Shown piece by piece: positions 21,060-30,140 of a stretch of 64,000 bases of DNA; positions within the stretch are counted from its first letter, which is position 1; every line of letters starts with the position of its first letter. Origin of the DNA: Rhodoferax ferrireducens T118 (lineage in GTDB: Bacteria; Pseudomonadota; Gammaproteobacteria; Burkholderiales; Burkholderiaceae_C). The notes beneath the pieces are model-generated. The model was not told the origin of the DNA. It saw only the letters and a program-made list of their open reading frames with translations, and made no database searches. Where the stretch lies: contig NC_007908.1 of assembly GCF_000013605.1 (NCBI RefSeq), forward strand, positions 2,046,001 to 2,110,000, in the 5' to 3' direction. Both the position numbers and the translations under genes were made by a program.

Positions 21060-21105
21060 AGGTGTCAAACTCAAAAAATCGTCCGATATGCGGACCCAAA
21101 ACGTG

Positions 21106-22641
21106 ATGAATCAAAGTAATGCCAATCTTTTTGCTGCCTTGCGCGCAGCATTCCCTCCAAACCTCGACGCGCTAGCGATTGAAACCGACACCGGCCTGCT
21201 GTACTCCTGGCGCGACCTGGAGCGCGCGACGGCCATGCTGGCCAACCTGCTCGGGTCGCTTGACTTGCCAGCAGGTGCCCGCATCGCGGTGCAGGTGGAA
21301 AAATCGGTCGAGGCGCTGCTGCTGTATCTGGCGACCTTGCGCGCCGGGTTTGTTTTTTTGCCGCTCAACACCGCCTACCAAAGCGCCGAGATGGCGTATT
21401 TCATTGGCAATGCGGAACCCGCCGTGGTGGTTTGTACGGATCGGAATTTTGGCTGGATCAGCCAACTGGCGTTCAAGGCGGGCACGCAGCATGTCTTCAC
21501 GCTCAATGAGAATCGCACCGGCTCGCTGCTGGCGCGCGCCGCCGCCCAGCCCGATCAGCATGAGGTGGCATTCAAGCATGCCGATGAGCTGGCGGCCATC
21601 ATTTACACCAGCGGCACCACCGGCCGCTCCAAAGGTGCCATGTTGACGCACGGCAATTTGCTCAGCAACGCCCAGGTGCTGAAAAGTTACTGGGGCTGGC
21701 GCAGCTTGGATGAGGGTGGTGATGTGCTGCTGCATGCCTTGCCGATCTTTCATGTGCATGGCCTGTTTGTGGCGATTCACGGCGCACTGCTGAGCGGCAG
21801 CCAGATGATCTGGCTCAATCAGTTTGATCCCAAAACGGTGATCAAGAAGCTGCCTGAAGCCACTGTGTTCATGGGTGTGCCCACGCTTTATGTGCGCCTG
21901 CTGGCCGAACCGGGCCTGACCCGGGAAGTGGCGCGTCACATGCGGCTCTTCATTTCTGGCTCCGCCCCCTTGTTGATTGAAACTTTCAAGGCCTGGCAGG
22001 AGCGCACCGGCCACACTATTCTGGAGCGCTATGGCATGAGCGAAACCGCCATGATCACGTCCAACCCGTACCGCGAGTCGGAAGGCGCGCGCCGCGGTGG
22101 CACCGTCGGGCTCCCTTTGCCGGGTGTCAGCCTGCGGGTGCAGGACGACGCTGGCGAGAATGTGGCGGCAGGGGAAATCGGCAACATCGAGGTCATGGGA
22201 CCCAACGTGTTCAAGGGTTACTGGCACATGCCAGAGAAGACAGCCGAAGAATTCACCTTGGATGGTTTCTTCAAAACCGGCGATGTCGGCAAAATCGACG
22301 CGCAGGGCTATGTGACGATCGTGGGGCGCAGCAAAGACCTGGTTATCAGCGGCGGCTACAACGTCTATCCGGCGGAGGTGGAGGGCTATATCAACGAGTT
22401 GCCGGGCGTGGCCGAGAGCGCCGTGGTTGGTGTTCCCCACGCTGACTTTGGCGAGGTTGGCGTGGCCGTGGTGGTGGCCAAACCGGGTGTGGCGCTAGAG
22501 TCCGCCAGGATTCTTGTCAGCCTGAAAGCGACCTTGGCCAATTTCAAGGTGCCCAAGCAGTGCTTTGTGGTCGATGCCCTGCCGCGCAACAGCATGGGCA
22601 AGGTGCAAAAAAACGTGTTGCGCGAACAGTATTCAGCGTAG
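21106..22641 (+). CDS. matB: Malonyl-CoA synthetase / acyl-CoA ligase (MatB-like)
   Basis: 511 residues from ATG 21106; in-frame ATG 21088 is an alternative and neither has a strong ribosome site. It is an ANL adenylating enzyme: P-loop IIYTSGTTGRSKGAM, LERYGMSETAMI, DGFFKTGDVG and the catalytic lysine region NSMGKVQKN at the C-terminus. NLFAALRAAFP and FMGVPTLYVRLL fit MatB, which activates malonate to malonyl-CoA. It is preceded by the crotonase gene. The 3' end overlaps the convergent usp gene by 9 nt. Confidence 0.8.
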   Translation: MNQSNANLFAALRAAFPPNLDALAIETDTGLLYSWRDLERATAMLANLLGSLDLPAGARIAVQVEKSVEALLLYLATLRAGFVFLPLNTAYQSAEMAYFIGNAEPAVVVCTDRNFGWISQLAFKAGTQHVFTLNENRTGSLLARAAAQPDQHEVAFKHADELAAIIYTSGTTGRSKGAMLTHGNLLSNAQVLKSYWGWRSLDEGGDVLLHALPIFHVHGLFVAIHGALLSGSQMIWLNQFDPKTVIKKLPEATVFMGVPTLYVRLLAEPGLTREVARHMRLFISGSAPLLIETFKAWQERTGHTILERYGMSETAMITSNPYRESEGARRGGTVGLPLPGVSLRVQDDAGENVAAGEIGNIEVMGPNVFKGYWHMPEKTAEEFTLDGFFKTGDVGKIDAQGYVTIVGRSKDLVISGGYNVYPAEVEGYINELPGVAESAVVGVPHADFGEVGVAVVVAKPGVALESARILVSLKATLANFKVPKQCFVVDALPRNSMGKVQKNVLREQYSA

Positions 22642-23076
22642 CACCAGCACCGGCACATGAGAGTGTGTGAGCACCAGCTGGGTTTCACTGCCCAGCAGCA
22701 TGCGCTTGATGCCACGGCGGCCGTGTGATGCCATGACGATCAAGTCGCATTTGTGTTTTTTGGCTGCGGCAATGATGGCGTCCGATACCAGGTCCGACTT
22801 GACCGTGATGGCCTTGGTCTTGACGCCTTTGGCCAGCGCGGCTTGCTGCACTGCGTCGACAACGGCCTGACCGTCTTCAGCCCACTGTTTTTCAACCCGG
22901 CTAACCTCGGCTGCCTGCAAGGCCAGACCGCCCTCAAAATAGCTTTGCGGGTAGCGCGGGATGACTTTCATGGCCACCAATTCGGCCTCGCACAGCGCCG
23001 CCAGGTCAATCGCGCTGCTGACCGCTTTTTTTGACAAGGTGGAACCATCGGTGGCGACAAGAATTTTTTTGTACAT
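22633..23076 (-). CDS. Universal stress protein UspA family
   Basis: 147 residues from ATG 23076 with AGGAACAAACC upstream. It has the Usp alpha/beta fold with MYKKILVATDGS at the start and the ATP-binding G-2X-G-9X-G(S) motif GRRGIKRMLLGSETQLVL. Its divergent neighbour is ccoI, and an FNR-type site lies between them, 55 nt upstream of this start. That fits oxygen-limited induction as known for some Usp genes. Confidence 0.92.
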   Translation of the reverse strand: MYKKILVATDGSTLSKKAVSSAIDLAALCEAELVAMKVIPRYPQSYFEGGLALQAAEVSRVEKQWAEDGQAVVDAVQQAALAKGVKTKAITVKSDLVSDAIIAAAKKHKCDLIVMASHGRRGIKRMLLGSETQLVLTHSHVPVLVLR

Positions 23077-23131
23077 GGTTTGTTCCTGGGGGCTAAAGAC
23101 ATGCAGCTTACACCGCTCGTTCGCTGTTGAT

Positions 23132-23145
23132 TTGATGGTCGTCAA
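23132..23145. promoter_or_regulatory. FNR/Anr-type binding site between uspA and ccoI
   Basis: TTGAT-GGTC-GTCAA matches TTGAT-N4-ATCAA in nine of ten specified bases. It is centred 62 nt upstream of the usp ATG and 43 nt upstream of the ccoI ATG. An fnr gene lies about 10 kb away in the same island. Confidence 0.65.
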
Positions 23146-23181
23146 GTAAAATGCGGGCCTTGTCGGCAACTCTTGGAACTC

Positions 23182-25569
23182 ATGTCAATTGCCAGTCCGG
23201 CCGTCGCCGTCGCGGCGCCACCTGTCCCGATCAATCCAGATGACAGCAGTCCAGCCCAAGCGCCAGGTTCTGAGGCGGCTGTAGAGAGGCTGCGGCTGCT
23301 GGATGACCCGCAGGAGTGGTCGGCCTTCAGTCGTCCTGATGTCAAGCGCGCCAATTATTGGGAGTCCAACATCCTGATTGAAGGCATGCACTGCGCGGCC
23401 TGTGCCTTGACGCTTGAAGATGCGTTGCTGGGCGTGCCGGGCGTGGTGACGGCCGACGTCAGTGCTGGCAGCCATCGTGCGCGCGTCGTCTGGTCGGCAG
23501 ATGCGGTGCGCCCGTCGGACTGGATGGGTGCGGTGCAAGCGGCCGGTTACCGTGCTGTGCCGGCCAACGATGCGTTTGCCCGCGAGCGCCGAAAAACCGA
23601 AGCGCGCAAGGCGCTTTGGCGCCTGCTGGTGGCCGGGCTGTGCATGATGCAGGTGATGATGTACGCCTACCCGGCCTACGTCGCAGAGCCTGGTGATTTG
23701 ACGGCCGAAATGGAGCAACTGCTGCGCTGGGCGTCCTGGGTGTTGACGCTGCCGGTGGTCCTGTTCTCCTGCGGGCCGTTCTTTGGCAGTGCCATGCGCG
23801 ACGTGTTGCATCGCCGCATCAGCATGGATTTGCCGGTGGCCTTGGGCATGCTGATTACTTTTGCCGTTAGCACCGCTGGCACGTTTGAGCCGCTGGGTAT
23901 TTTTGGTCGTGAGGTCTATTTCGACTCGCTCACCATGTTTGTTTTCTTCCTGTTGTCTGGCCGCTGGCTGGAATTGCGCCTGCGGGATCGAACCGCCGGC
24001 GCGCTGGAAGTCTTGATGAACCGCTTGCCCGACAGCGTGGCGCGCCGGGCTGGAGACGGAACTTATGAACGTGTGCCGGTGCGCCGCCTAGTGGCGGGCG
24101 ACGTCATGCGAATCCTGCCGGGTGAGACTTTTCCGGCTGATGGTGTGGTGCTGCAAGGCGAGACAACGGTCGATGAGGCCTTGCTCACGGGCGAGTCGCG
24201 CCCGGTCGCGCGTGGCGTTGGCGCGGCGGTGATCGCCGGCAGCCATAACCTCTCAACCGTGGTTCAGGTTCGGGTCGAGCGACTCGGCCATCAAACCCGT
24301 TTTGCCCAGATTGTGGCGTTGATGGAAAGCGCGTCAACAACCAAGCCACCGATCGCGCGCCTGGCGGATCGCATTGCCAAGCCTTTTTTGTTGGCGGTCC
24401 TGTTGGCCGCGGGTCTGGCTGCTGCTTTCTGGTGGGGGCGGGGACCGGGCCATGCGCTGATGGTGGCGGTGGCGGTGCTGGTTGTGACCTGCCCTTGTGC
24501 CTTGTCATTGGCAACGCCGGCTGCCATGTTGGCGGCAGCGGGCACTTTGGCGCGACGGGGCGTGCTGGTACGTCGACTGGAGGCCTTTGAGGCGTTGGCG
24601 GCGATTGACACGGTGGTGTTTGATAAAACGGGCACCTTGACGCGTGATGCCATGGTATTGGGGGACGTTCAGACGCGAGCGGGCGTTGCCCCAGAGCAGG
24701 CGCTGGCCATGGCGGCCACTTTGGCGCACTATTCACTGCACCCGGTATCGCGGGCCTTGGTACTGGCGGCGGTCGGGGCCGCAAGCTCTGCGCCCTGGCA
24801 GGCCGAAGGCGTGCGCGAGTTGGCAGGCGCCGGGGTGTCGGGCCGGGTCCGGTCTGACAGCGCCGGCGGTGCACCGATTGAGCTGCGGCTGGGTTCTGCT
24901 GACTTCTGTGGTGTTGAGATTGCCCGGCCAGACACCTTGCAGGCCTGCCTGAGCGACGCGCAGGGCTGGCTGGCGACTTTTGAATTTCATGAAGATCTGC
25001 GATCGGATGCGATCGCGACGGTGGCGGCCCTGCAGGGTGCGGGCATCGCGGTGCACCTGTTGTCAGGCGATAGTCTGTCGGCCGCGGCCAGGGTTGCCGC
25101 TCAGGTTGGCATCACAGCGTTCAAGGGCGCCTGTTCACCGCAGGACAAGCTCGATTTCTTGCGTAGTGCCCAACAACAGGGGCACAGGGTGGCCGTCGTG
25201 GGGGATGGTCTTAATGATGGCCCGGTGCTGGCCGGCGCCCACGTGTCGTTCGCCTTTGGGCAGGCGGTGCCATTGGCGCAGGCGCAGGCGGACTTTATTG
25301 TGCTGGGTGATCAAATCGGTGCGGTGGCGCAAGCGCTGAGTCTGGCTCGTCGTACCCTGCGTGTGGTGCGGCAAAATCTCTGGTGGGCGGCCGGGTACAA
25401 CGCGGTGTGTGTGCCGCTGGCTATGGTGGGGTGGATGCCAGCTTGGCTGGCGGGTCTGGGTATGGGCATGAGTTCCTTGTTGGTGGTACTCAACGCCTTG
25501 CGGTTATCCTATGGTGCGAAGCCTGCAAAAACACCCCTGCCTTGCCATGACTTGGCGGGTGTGCAATGA
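23182..25569 (+). CDS. ccoI: Copper-translocating P-type ATPase CcoI (cbb3 oxidase assembly)
   Basis: 795 residues from ATG 23182; a TTG three codons earlier is in frame. An N-terminal heavy-metal domain has GMHCAAC near residue 65. Membrane segments follow, with the ion-binding CPC in VVTCPCALSLATPAAM, the phosphorylation motif DKTGTLT, the His-Pro of SLHPVSRAL and the hinge VGDGLNDGPVLAGA. The CPC type exports Cu(I), and the genomic context (ccoS, ccoNOQP and ccoG downstream) points to the FixI/CcoI role of copper supply to the CuB site. Confidence 0.93.
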   Translation: MSIASPAVAVAAPPVPINPDDSSPAQAPGSEAAVERLRLLDDPQEWSAFSRPDVKRANYWESNILIEGMHCAACALTLEDALLGVPGVVTADVSAGSHRARVVWSADAVRPSDWMGAVQAAGYRAVPANDAFARERRKTEARKALWRLLVAGLCMMQVMMYAYPAYVAEPGDLTAEMEQLLRWASWVLTLPVVLFSCGPFFGSAMRDVLHRRISMDLPVALGMLITFAVSTAGTFEPLGIFGREVYFDSLTMFVFFLLSGRWLELRLRDRTAGALEVLMNRLPDSVARRAGDGTYERVPVRRLVAGDVMRILPGETFPADGVVLQGETTVDEALLTGESRPVARGVGAAVIAGSHNLSTVVQVRVERLGHQTRFAQIVALMESASTTKPPIARLADRIAKPFLLAVLLAAGLAAAFWWGRGPGHALMVAVAVLVVTCPCALSLATPAAMLAAAGTLARRGVLVRRLEAFEALAAIDTVVFDKTGTLTRDAMVLGDVQTRAGVAPEQALAMAATLAHYSLHPVSRALVLAAVGAASSAPWQAEGVRELAGAGVSGRVRSDSAGGAPIELRLGSADFCGVEIARPDTLQACLSDAQGWLATFEFHEDLRSDAIATVAALQGAGIAVHLLSGDSLSAAARVAAQVGITAFKGACSPQDKLDFLRSAQQQGHRVAVVGDGLNDGPVLAGAHVSFAFGQAVPLAQAQADFIVLGDQIGAVAQALSLARRTLRVVRQNLWWAAGYNAVCVPLAMVGWMPAWLAGLGMGMSSLLVVLNALRLSYGAKPAKTPLPCHDLAGVQ

Positions 25570-25679
25570 CGACATACGACGTGAGCGCGGGTTCTGTGGT
25601 CTTGCTTCATGAAATTTCAGATCGTAACCCTGATCAGCTCCGGGCGAATAGTTGATCCGACATTGGCAAAGGACATTTT

Positions 25680-27191
25680 TTGAATTTTTCATCCTCCGTG
25701 GCGACTGGAGACAGGGCTGGTAATGCCATGGCTCAAGCCACAACCATCCTCGTGGTGGAGGATGCGTTGGGCGACTTTGGTTTGATCAAATCCTGTCTGC
25801 AACAAGCCGGATTCTGCCGAGACGACCATGAGCCTTCTCTGATATGGGCAAAATCTCTGGCGCAAGGTATTGCGCAAGCGCGTCAGGTCAGGCCCGACGT
25901 CATTCTGCTCAAGACTTCCTTGCCTGATTCATCCGGGATGTCCACCGTGGTGGCGATGAACGCTGCCTTACCCAATGTGCCCATCATTGTGCTCAACGGC
26001 GTCGATGACGATAACTTTGCCATTGCCGCCCTCGAGGCCGGTGCGCAGGACTATTTGATCAGAGGCCAGTTTGATTACAAAGCCTTGGGACGCACCATGC
26101 GCAACGCGCTGGTGCGTGCGAAACTTGAGTCGCGTTTGCGACTGTTTGAAGTTGCCCTGGATTCGGCTGCGAATGGCATTGTGATCACCGACGTCCAGGG
26201 GAAAATTGAGTGGGCCAACCTGGCCTTCACTCAGATGACCGGCTATTGTGTTGAGGAGGCGCTCGGCTGCAATCCGAGCCAGTTGGTGAGTTCCGGCAAG
26301 CATGATGGCGCGTTTTACCGGCACATGTGGGCGACCATCCTCTCGGGGCAGGTCTGGCGCGGCGAACTCATCAACCGGCGCAAGGACGGCTCCTTCTATG
26401 ACGAGGCCATGGCGATTGCGCCAGTGACTGCGAGCGACGGTTCGATTCGTAACTTTGTTGCCATCAAGCAAGACATCACCGAAAGCAAGGCCGCCGAGCT
26501 GCTGATTCAGAAAAGCGAGCAGCAGTTGGAATTGGCGCTGGCCGGCTCCGGCCTGGGTCTGTGGGACTGGCATGTCGGCAGTGGCGAGTTTGCGACCAGT
26601 GCGCGCTGGTGTGCCATGCTGGGCTACGGCCAGGATGAGATCGAACCTAACATCCGCAGCCTGGAGAAGCTGGTGCACCCGAAGGATTGGCCACTGGTCT
26701 GTGCCGCGCGGGACGCACACTTGAGCGGCGAAACGCGCGCTTATGAATCCGAACACCGGATGCGCCACAAAGACGGCCATTGGGTCTGGGTGCTGGAACG
26801 GGGCAAGGTGGTTGTCCGCGACGCCGACGGGGGCCCCTTGCGTGCTGCCGGTACGCAGCTCGATATCAGCGACAACAAGCGTCTCAATCAGGAGGGTTCT
26901 GAGTTGCTGCGGCGCATTGAGTCGCTGATGCGTGAGGTCAGCAAGCCGCCTGCACTTGTCGAGCGCGAGCGGTCAGGTGAGTTGGATAGGTCGGCGCGCA
27001 TTAGCGCCCGTCAACGTCAGGTCCTTGAGCTCGTCGCCATGGGGTGCACATCCGCACAAATCGCAGAGAAATTGCAAATCTCGCCTGCCACCGTGGTGAC
27101 CCACCGACGCGATCTGATGGGCAAACTCGATTTGCACACTGTTGCCGAACTGACACGCTATGCGATGCAGAGCAAGCTGGGTTCAGAATAG
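25680..27191 (+). CDS. Receiver-like/PAS-PAS/LuxR-type regulator
   Basis: 503 residues from TTG 25680, which has AAAGGA seven bases upstream; ATG 25728 is the alternative. Residues 20-140 fold as a receiver (ILVVEDALGDFGLI) but the phosphoacceptor position reads DVILLKTSLPD, with Lys in place of Asp. The conserved Thr is Asn (IVLNGVDDD) and the conserved Lys is Arg (DYLIRGQ). Two PAS domains follow (about 150-265 and 275-395). Residues 435-495 form a LuxR HTH (SARQRQVLELVAMGCTSAQI). It probably senses a small ligand or redox state through PAS rather than by phosphorylation. Its position between ccoI and ccoS suggests control of the oxidase. Confidence 0.85.
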   Translation: MNFSSSVATGDRAGNAMAQATTILVVEDALGDFGLIKSCLQQAGFCRDDHEPSLIWAKSLAQGIAQARQVRPDVILLKTSLPDSSGMSTVVAMNAALPNVPIIVLNGVDDDNFAIAALEAGAQDYLIRGQFDYKALGRTMRNALVRAKLESRLRLFEVALDSAANGIVITDVQGKIEWANLAFTQMTGYCVEEALGCNPSQLVSSGKHDGAFYRHMWATILSGQVWRGELINRRKDGSFYDEAMAIAPVTASDGSIRNFVAIKQDITESKAAELLIQKSEQQLELALAGSGLGLWDWHVGSGEFATSARWCAMLGYGQDEIEPNIRSLEKLVHPKDWPLVCAARDAHLSGETRAYESEHRMRHKDGHWVWVLERGKVVVRDADGGPLRAAGTQLDISDNKRLNQEGSELLRRIESLMREVSKPPALVERERSGELDRSARISARQRQVLELVAMGCTSAQIAEKLQISPATVVTHRRDLMGKLDLHTVAELTRYAMQSKLGSE

Positions 27192-27493
27192 ACGCGGTGG
27201 CTTGCCCGGCAGCTTGCTGGTTCGATGAACCGCTTCAGCATATCGTGACGGCTCGTTTTACCTTTATGTAGGTATGAAAATACCGTGTCCAAGGTATTCT
27301 CACGGTGCAGTTTGAGGCGTACAGTCTTGCCAAGTACCAAGCCTGCCCATCAAGAGCCATTGAATCGATCCCATTGTCAGACCAGGCGTTGAAACGCCCC
27401 GGCTTCAAAGGCAGATTTGATGTGCGACTTCACCGATTGGCTGTCTTGGATGTTCCCTTGGATAATTTACACTTCAAATAGCGAAATTTTCCG
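27192..27493. other. Non-coding stretch before the hemerythrin remnant
   Basis: About 300 bases of lower GC content than the flanks, with no convincing gene on either strand. One short hairpin (GGTAT-GAAA-ATACC near 27271-27284) and a CACGGT/ACCGTG pair near 27283-27308 are visible. It may be degraded DNA left by loss of a gene. Confidence 0.4.
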
Positions 27494-27619
27494 ATGATTG
27501 CAGAAACAAGTGTCAAGAAAACCCCGTTCGTGATCGAATGGCGAGACGGGTTAAAGATCGTTATCTCCAAAGTTGATCAAGAGCACCGGCACCTGGTCAA
27601 GCTTGTTGGATTGGGATAG
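27494..27619 (+). pseudogene. Truncated bacteriohemerythrin remnant
   Basis: A 41-codon frame starting MIAETSVKKTPFVIEW contains the N-terminal hemerythrin signature: Trp followed by RDGLKIVISKVDQEHRHLVKLV, matching the W...G....ID.EH..L pattern with the first iron-ligand His. It ends at TAG right after helix A, so the other iron ligands (HxxxE, HxxxH, HxxxxD) are missing. The stop lies 10 nt before the ccoS ATG. It looks like the 5' piece of a former O2-binding hemerythrin gene. Confidence 0.65.
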
Positions 27620-27629
27620 TGAGAACTTG

Positions 27630-27767
27630 ATGGACATACTGTATTTGTTGATTCCGTTGTCCGTCATTCTGGTGTTTTTCATCCTCGCTGGACTGTGGTG
27701 GGCGATTTACCGTGGTCAATTTGAGGATATCGAGTCTGAAGGTGAAAGAATTCTCAAGGATTCATGA
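27630..27767 (+). CDS. ccoS: cbb3-type oxidase assembly protein CcoS
   Basis: 45 residues from ATG 27630 (MDILYLLIPLSVILVFFILA), with one transmembrane helix and the conserved GLWWAIYRGQFEDIESEGERIL end of CcoS/FixS, shown by its blocks AIYRGQF and EGERIL. It is needed for cofactor insertion into CcoN. A longer in-frame start at 27573 lies inside the hemerythrin remnant. ccoN begins 107 nt downstream. Confidence 0.9.
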   Translation: MDILYLLIPLSVILVFFILAGLWWAIYRGQFEDIESEGERILKDS

Positions 27768-27783
27768 GTATTTTTGTAAGAAT

Positions 27784-27797
27784 TTGACAGGGTTCAT
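27784..27797 (+). promoter_or_regulatory. Weak FNR-like site upstream of ccoN
   Basis: TTGAC-AGGG-TTCAT has a good left half and a right half with two mismatches to RTCAA. It is centred 84 nt upstream of the ccoN ATG. I include it only because the gene is usually under this type of control. Confidence 0.25.
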
Positions 27798-27874
27798 AAG
27801 ATCTGCTGGTAAGTGGCGAGACAACGTGACGAACCATAAGAAACTAATGTAAAACAAACTGAGAAGAGGTGAAT

Positions 27875-29311
27875 ATGGCATTTTCAAATACGCTAGCAAC
27901 TACCTACGACGATAAGGTTGTCAGGCAGTTTGCTGTCATGACGGTGGTCTGGGGCGTGGTCGGTATGCTGGTGGGCGTGATCATTGCCGCCCAGTTGGCT
28001 TGGCCGGAGCTGAATCTTGGTATTTCCTGGCTTAGCTACGGTCGTTTGCGCCCCTTGCACACCAATGCGGTGATTTTTGCCTTTGGCGGCTGTGGTTTGT
28101 TTGCCGCTTCTTACTATGTGGTTCAGCGAACCTGTCAGGTTCGTCTGTTTGCGGGTGGTCTGGCCTCTTTCACTTTTTGGGCCTGGCAACTGGTTATTCT
28201 CTCCGCTGCTGTTTCTCTGCCATTGGGGTTTACCCAAGGCAAAGAATATGCAGAACTGGAATGGCCGATTGACATCCTGATTACGGTGGTCTGGGTTTCC
28301 TACGCGATCGTGTTTTTTGGCACGGTCGGCACCCGCAAAGTTCGTCATATTTATGTGGCGAACTGGTTTTTTGGCGCTTTCATTCTTGCTGTGGCGTTGC
28401 TGCATTTGGTTAACAGTGCCGCCATTCCCGCGGGCTACATGAAGTCGTACTCAGCGTATGCGGGTGTGCAGGATGCCATGGTGCAGTGGTGGTATGGCCA
28501 CAACGCAGTTGGGTTCTTTTTGACGGCAGGCTTCCTGGGCATGATGTATTACTTCATTCCCAAGCAGGCTGAGCGGCCGGTGTATTCATACCGCCTGTCC
28601 ATTGTTCACTTTTGGGCGCTGATCTTCACTTATATGTGGGCAGGCCCGCACCATCTGCACTACACCGCGCTGCCGGACTGGACGCAATCGGTGGGGATGG
28701 TGTTTTCCCTGATTTTGCTGGCACCAAGCTGGGGCGGCATGATCAACGGCATCATGACCTTGTCGGGTGCCTGGCACAAACTCCGTGATGATCCTATTCT
28801 GCGTTTCCTGATTGTGTCGCTGTCGTTTTATGGCATGTCGACCTTTGAAGGTCCGATGATGTCGATCAAGACCGTCAATGCCTTGTCGCACTACACCGAC
28901 TGGACCGTGGGTCACGTGCACTCAGGAGCGCTGGGTTGGGTGGGTCTGGTGACCATGGGCTCCATGTACTACCTGATCCCGCGTCTGTTTGGCCAGAAGC
29001 AGATGTACAGCGTGAAGGCCATTGAGGTGCATTTCTGGACCGCGACGATTGGAATCGTGATCTACATCGCGGCCATGTGGATTGCCGGTGTGATGCAGGG
29101 TTTGATGTGGCGCTCGATCAACCCCGATGGCACCTTGACCTACACTTTTGTGGAATCCGTCAAGGCCACGTTCCCGTTTTATGTGTTGCGTTTGCTAGGT
29201 GGTCTTTTGTACCTCGGAGGCATGCTGGTCATGCTCTGGAACACGTTCAAGACGGCGACCAATGGCCGTTCCGTCACCGTGACCATTCCGGCCGCTGTTG
29301 CCCACGCTTGA
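27875..29311 (+). CDS. ccoN: cbb3-type cytochrome c oxidase subunit I (CcoN)
   Basis: 478 residues from ATG 27875 with GAGAAGAGG upstream; GTG 27869 is an alternative. About 12 transmembrane helices are visible. Heme and CuB histidines lie in [37 protein letters not shown] and [11 protein letters not shown]. It is the catalytic subunit of the high-affinity cbb3 terminal oxidase in the inner membrane. It heads the ccoNOQP operon. Confidence 0.97.
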   Translation: MAFSNTLATTYDDKVVRQFAVMTVVWGVVGMLVGVIIAAQLAWPELNLGISWLSYGRLRPLHTNAVIFAFGGCGLFAASYYVVQRTCQVRLFAGGLASFTFWAWQLVILSAAVSLPLGFTQGKEYAELEWPIDILITVVWVSYAIVFFGTVGTRKVRHIYVANWFFGAFILAVALLHLVNSAAIPAGYMKSYSAYAGVQDAMVQWWYGHNAVGFFLTAGFLGMMYYFIPKQAERPVYSYRLSIVHFWALIFTYMWAGPHHLHYTALPDWTQSVGMVFSLILLAPSWGGMINGIMTLSGAWHKLRDDPILRFLIVSLSFYGMSTFEGPMMSIKTVNALSHYTDWTVGHVHSGALGWVGLVTMGSMYYLIPRLFGQKQMYSVKAIEVHFWTATIGIVIYIAAMWIAGVMQGLMWRSINPDGTLTYTFVESVKATFPFYVLRLLGGLLYLGGMLVMLWNTFKTATNGRSVTVTIPAAVAHA

Positions 29312-29324
29312 AAAGGAAAATACC

Positions 29325-29951
29325 ATGGCAAACAACAAGGCAAGCGGCGCACTGTCGCACGAAAGAATCGAAACCAACAACTTCCTGATGATCGTTTTGA
29401 TCTTGCTGGTGTTGCTGGTGGGTGGCTTGGTGGAAATTGTTCCGCTGTTTTTCCAGAAGTCCACGACTGAGCCGGTCAAGGGCCTGCAGCCTTACACGGC
29501 ACTCCAGTTGGCGGGGCGTGACATTTACACTCGAGAGGGTTGCTACAACTGCCACTCACAAATGATTCGACCGTTCCGCGCCGAAACCCTGCGTTACGGC
29601 CACTATTCCGTAGCGGGCGAATTTGTCTACGACCATCCATTTCAATGGGGCAGCAAGCGCACCGGTCCTGATCTGCATCGCGTCGGTGGCAAGTACAGCG
29701 ATAAGTGGCACACAACGCACCTGAACAATCCGCGGGATTTGGTGCCTGAATCGAATATGCCGGCTTATCCATGGCTTCTCAGAGACTCTGTCGATGCGGA
29801 TTCGATGCCGGCGCACATGAAAGCATTGCGGATCGTCGGCGTGCCTTATACCGATGAGCAAATAGCCAAGTCATCGGAAGAGTTGAGAGGCAAGAAAGAA
29901 GTTGAGGCCGTCATTGCCTATTTGCAGGTTTTAGGAACCTTGGTCAAGTAA
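29325..29951 (+). CDS. ccoO: cbb3-type cytochrome c oxidase subunit II (CcoO)
   Basis: 208 residues from ATG 29325 with AAAAGGAAAA upstream; an earlier in-frame start would overlap ccoN. One N-terminal anchor helix (about 20-43), then a monoheme c domain with CYNCH at 73-77 and a Met ligand in SNMPAYPWL. It transfers electrons to CcoN. It is 13 nt after the ccoN stop. Confidence 0.96.
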   Translation: MANNKASGALSHERIETNNFLMIVLILLVLLVGGLVEIVPLFFQKSTTEPVKGLQPYTALQLAGRDIYTREGCYNCHSQMIRPFRAETLRYGHYSVAGEFVYDHPFQWGSKRTGPDLHRVGGKYSDKWHTTHLNNPRDLVPESNMPAYPWLLRDSVDADSMPAHMKALRIVGVPYTDEQIAKSSEELRGKKEVEAVIAYLQVLGTLVK

Positions 29952-29967
29952 ACGGGAGATATTTTGT

Positions 29968-30111
29968 ATGGAACTCGATATCAACACCCTTCGTTCGATG
30001 GCCACGGTGGTTAGCTTCATCACATTTATTGGCATCATTGTGTGGGCTTACTCCCGCCGAAATGCGGCTGATTTCGAGGAAGCCGCGAACCTACCTTTTG
30101 AACAAGACTGA
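29968..30111 (+). CDS. ccoQ: cbb3-type oxidase subunit IV (CcoQ)
   Basis: A 47-residue protein starting MELDINTLRSMATVVSFITF with one transmembrane helix, then AYSRRNAADFEEAANLPFEQD (the conserved basic-acidic FixQ tail; only its blocks RRNAADFEEAA and LPFEQ matter). It stabilises the oxidase complex. The GGGAG ribosome site lies 10 nt upstream. The gene sits between ccoO and ccoP as expected. Confidence 0.9.
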   Translation: MELDINTLRSMATVVSFITFIGIIVWAYSRRNAADFEEAANLPFEQD

Positions 30112-30140
30112 CGAACTGCAATAAAAAAAGAGGATAAAAG

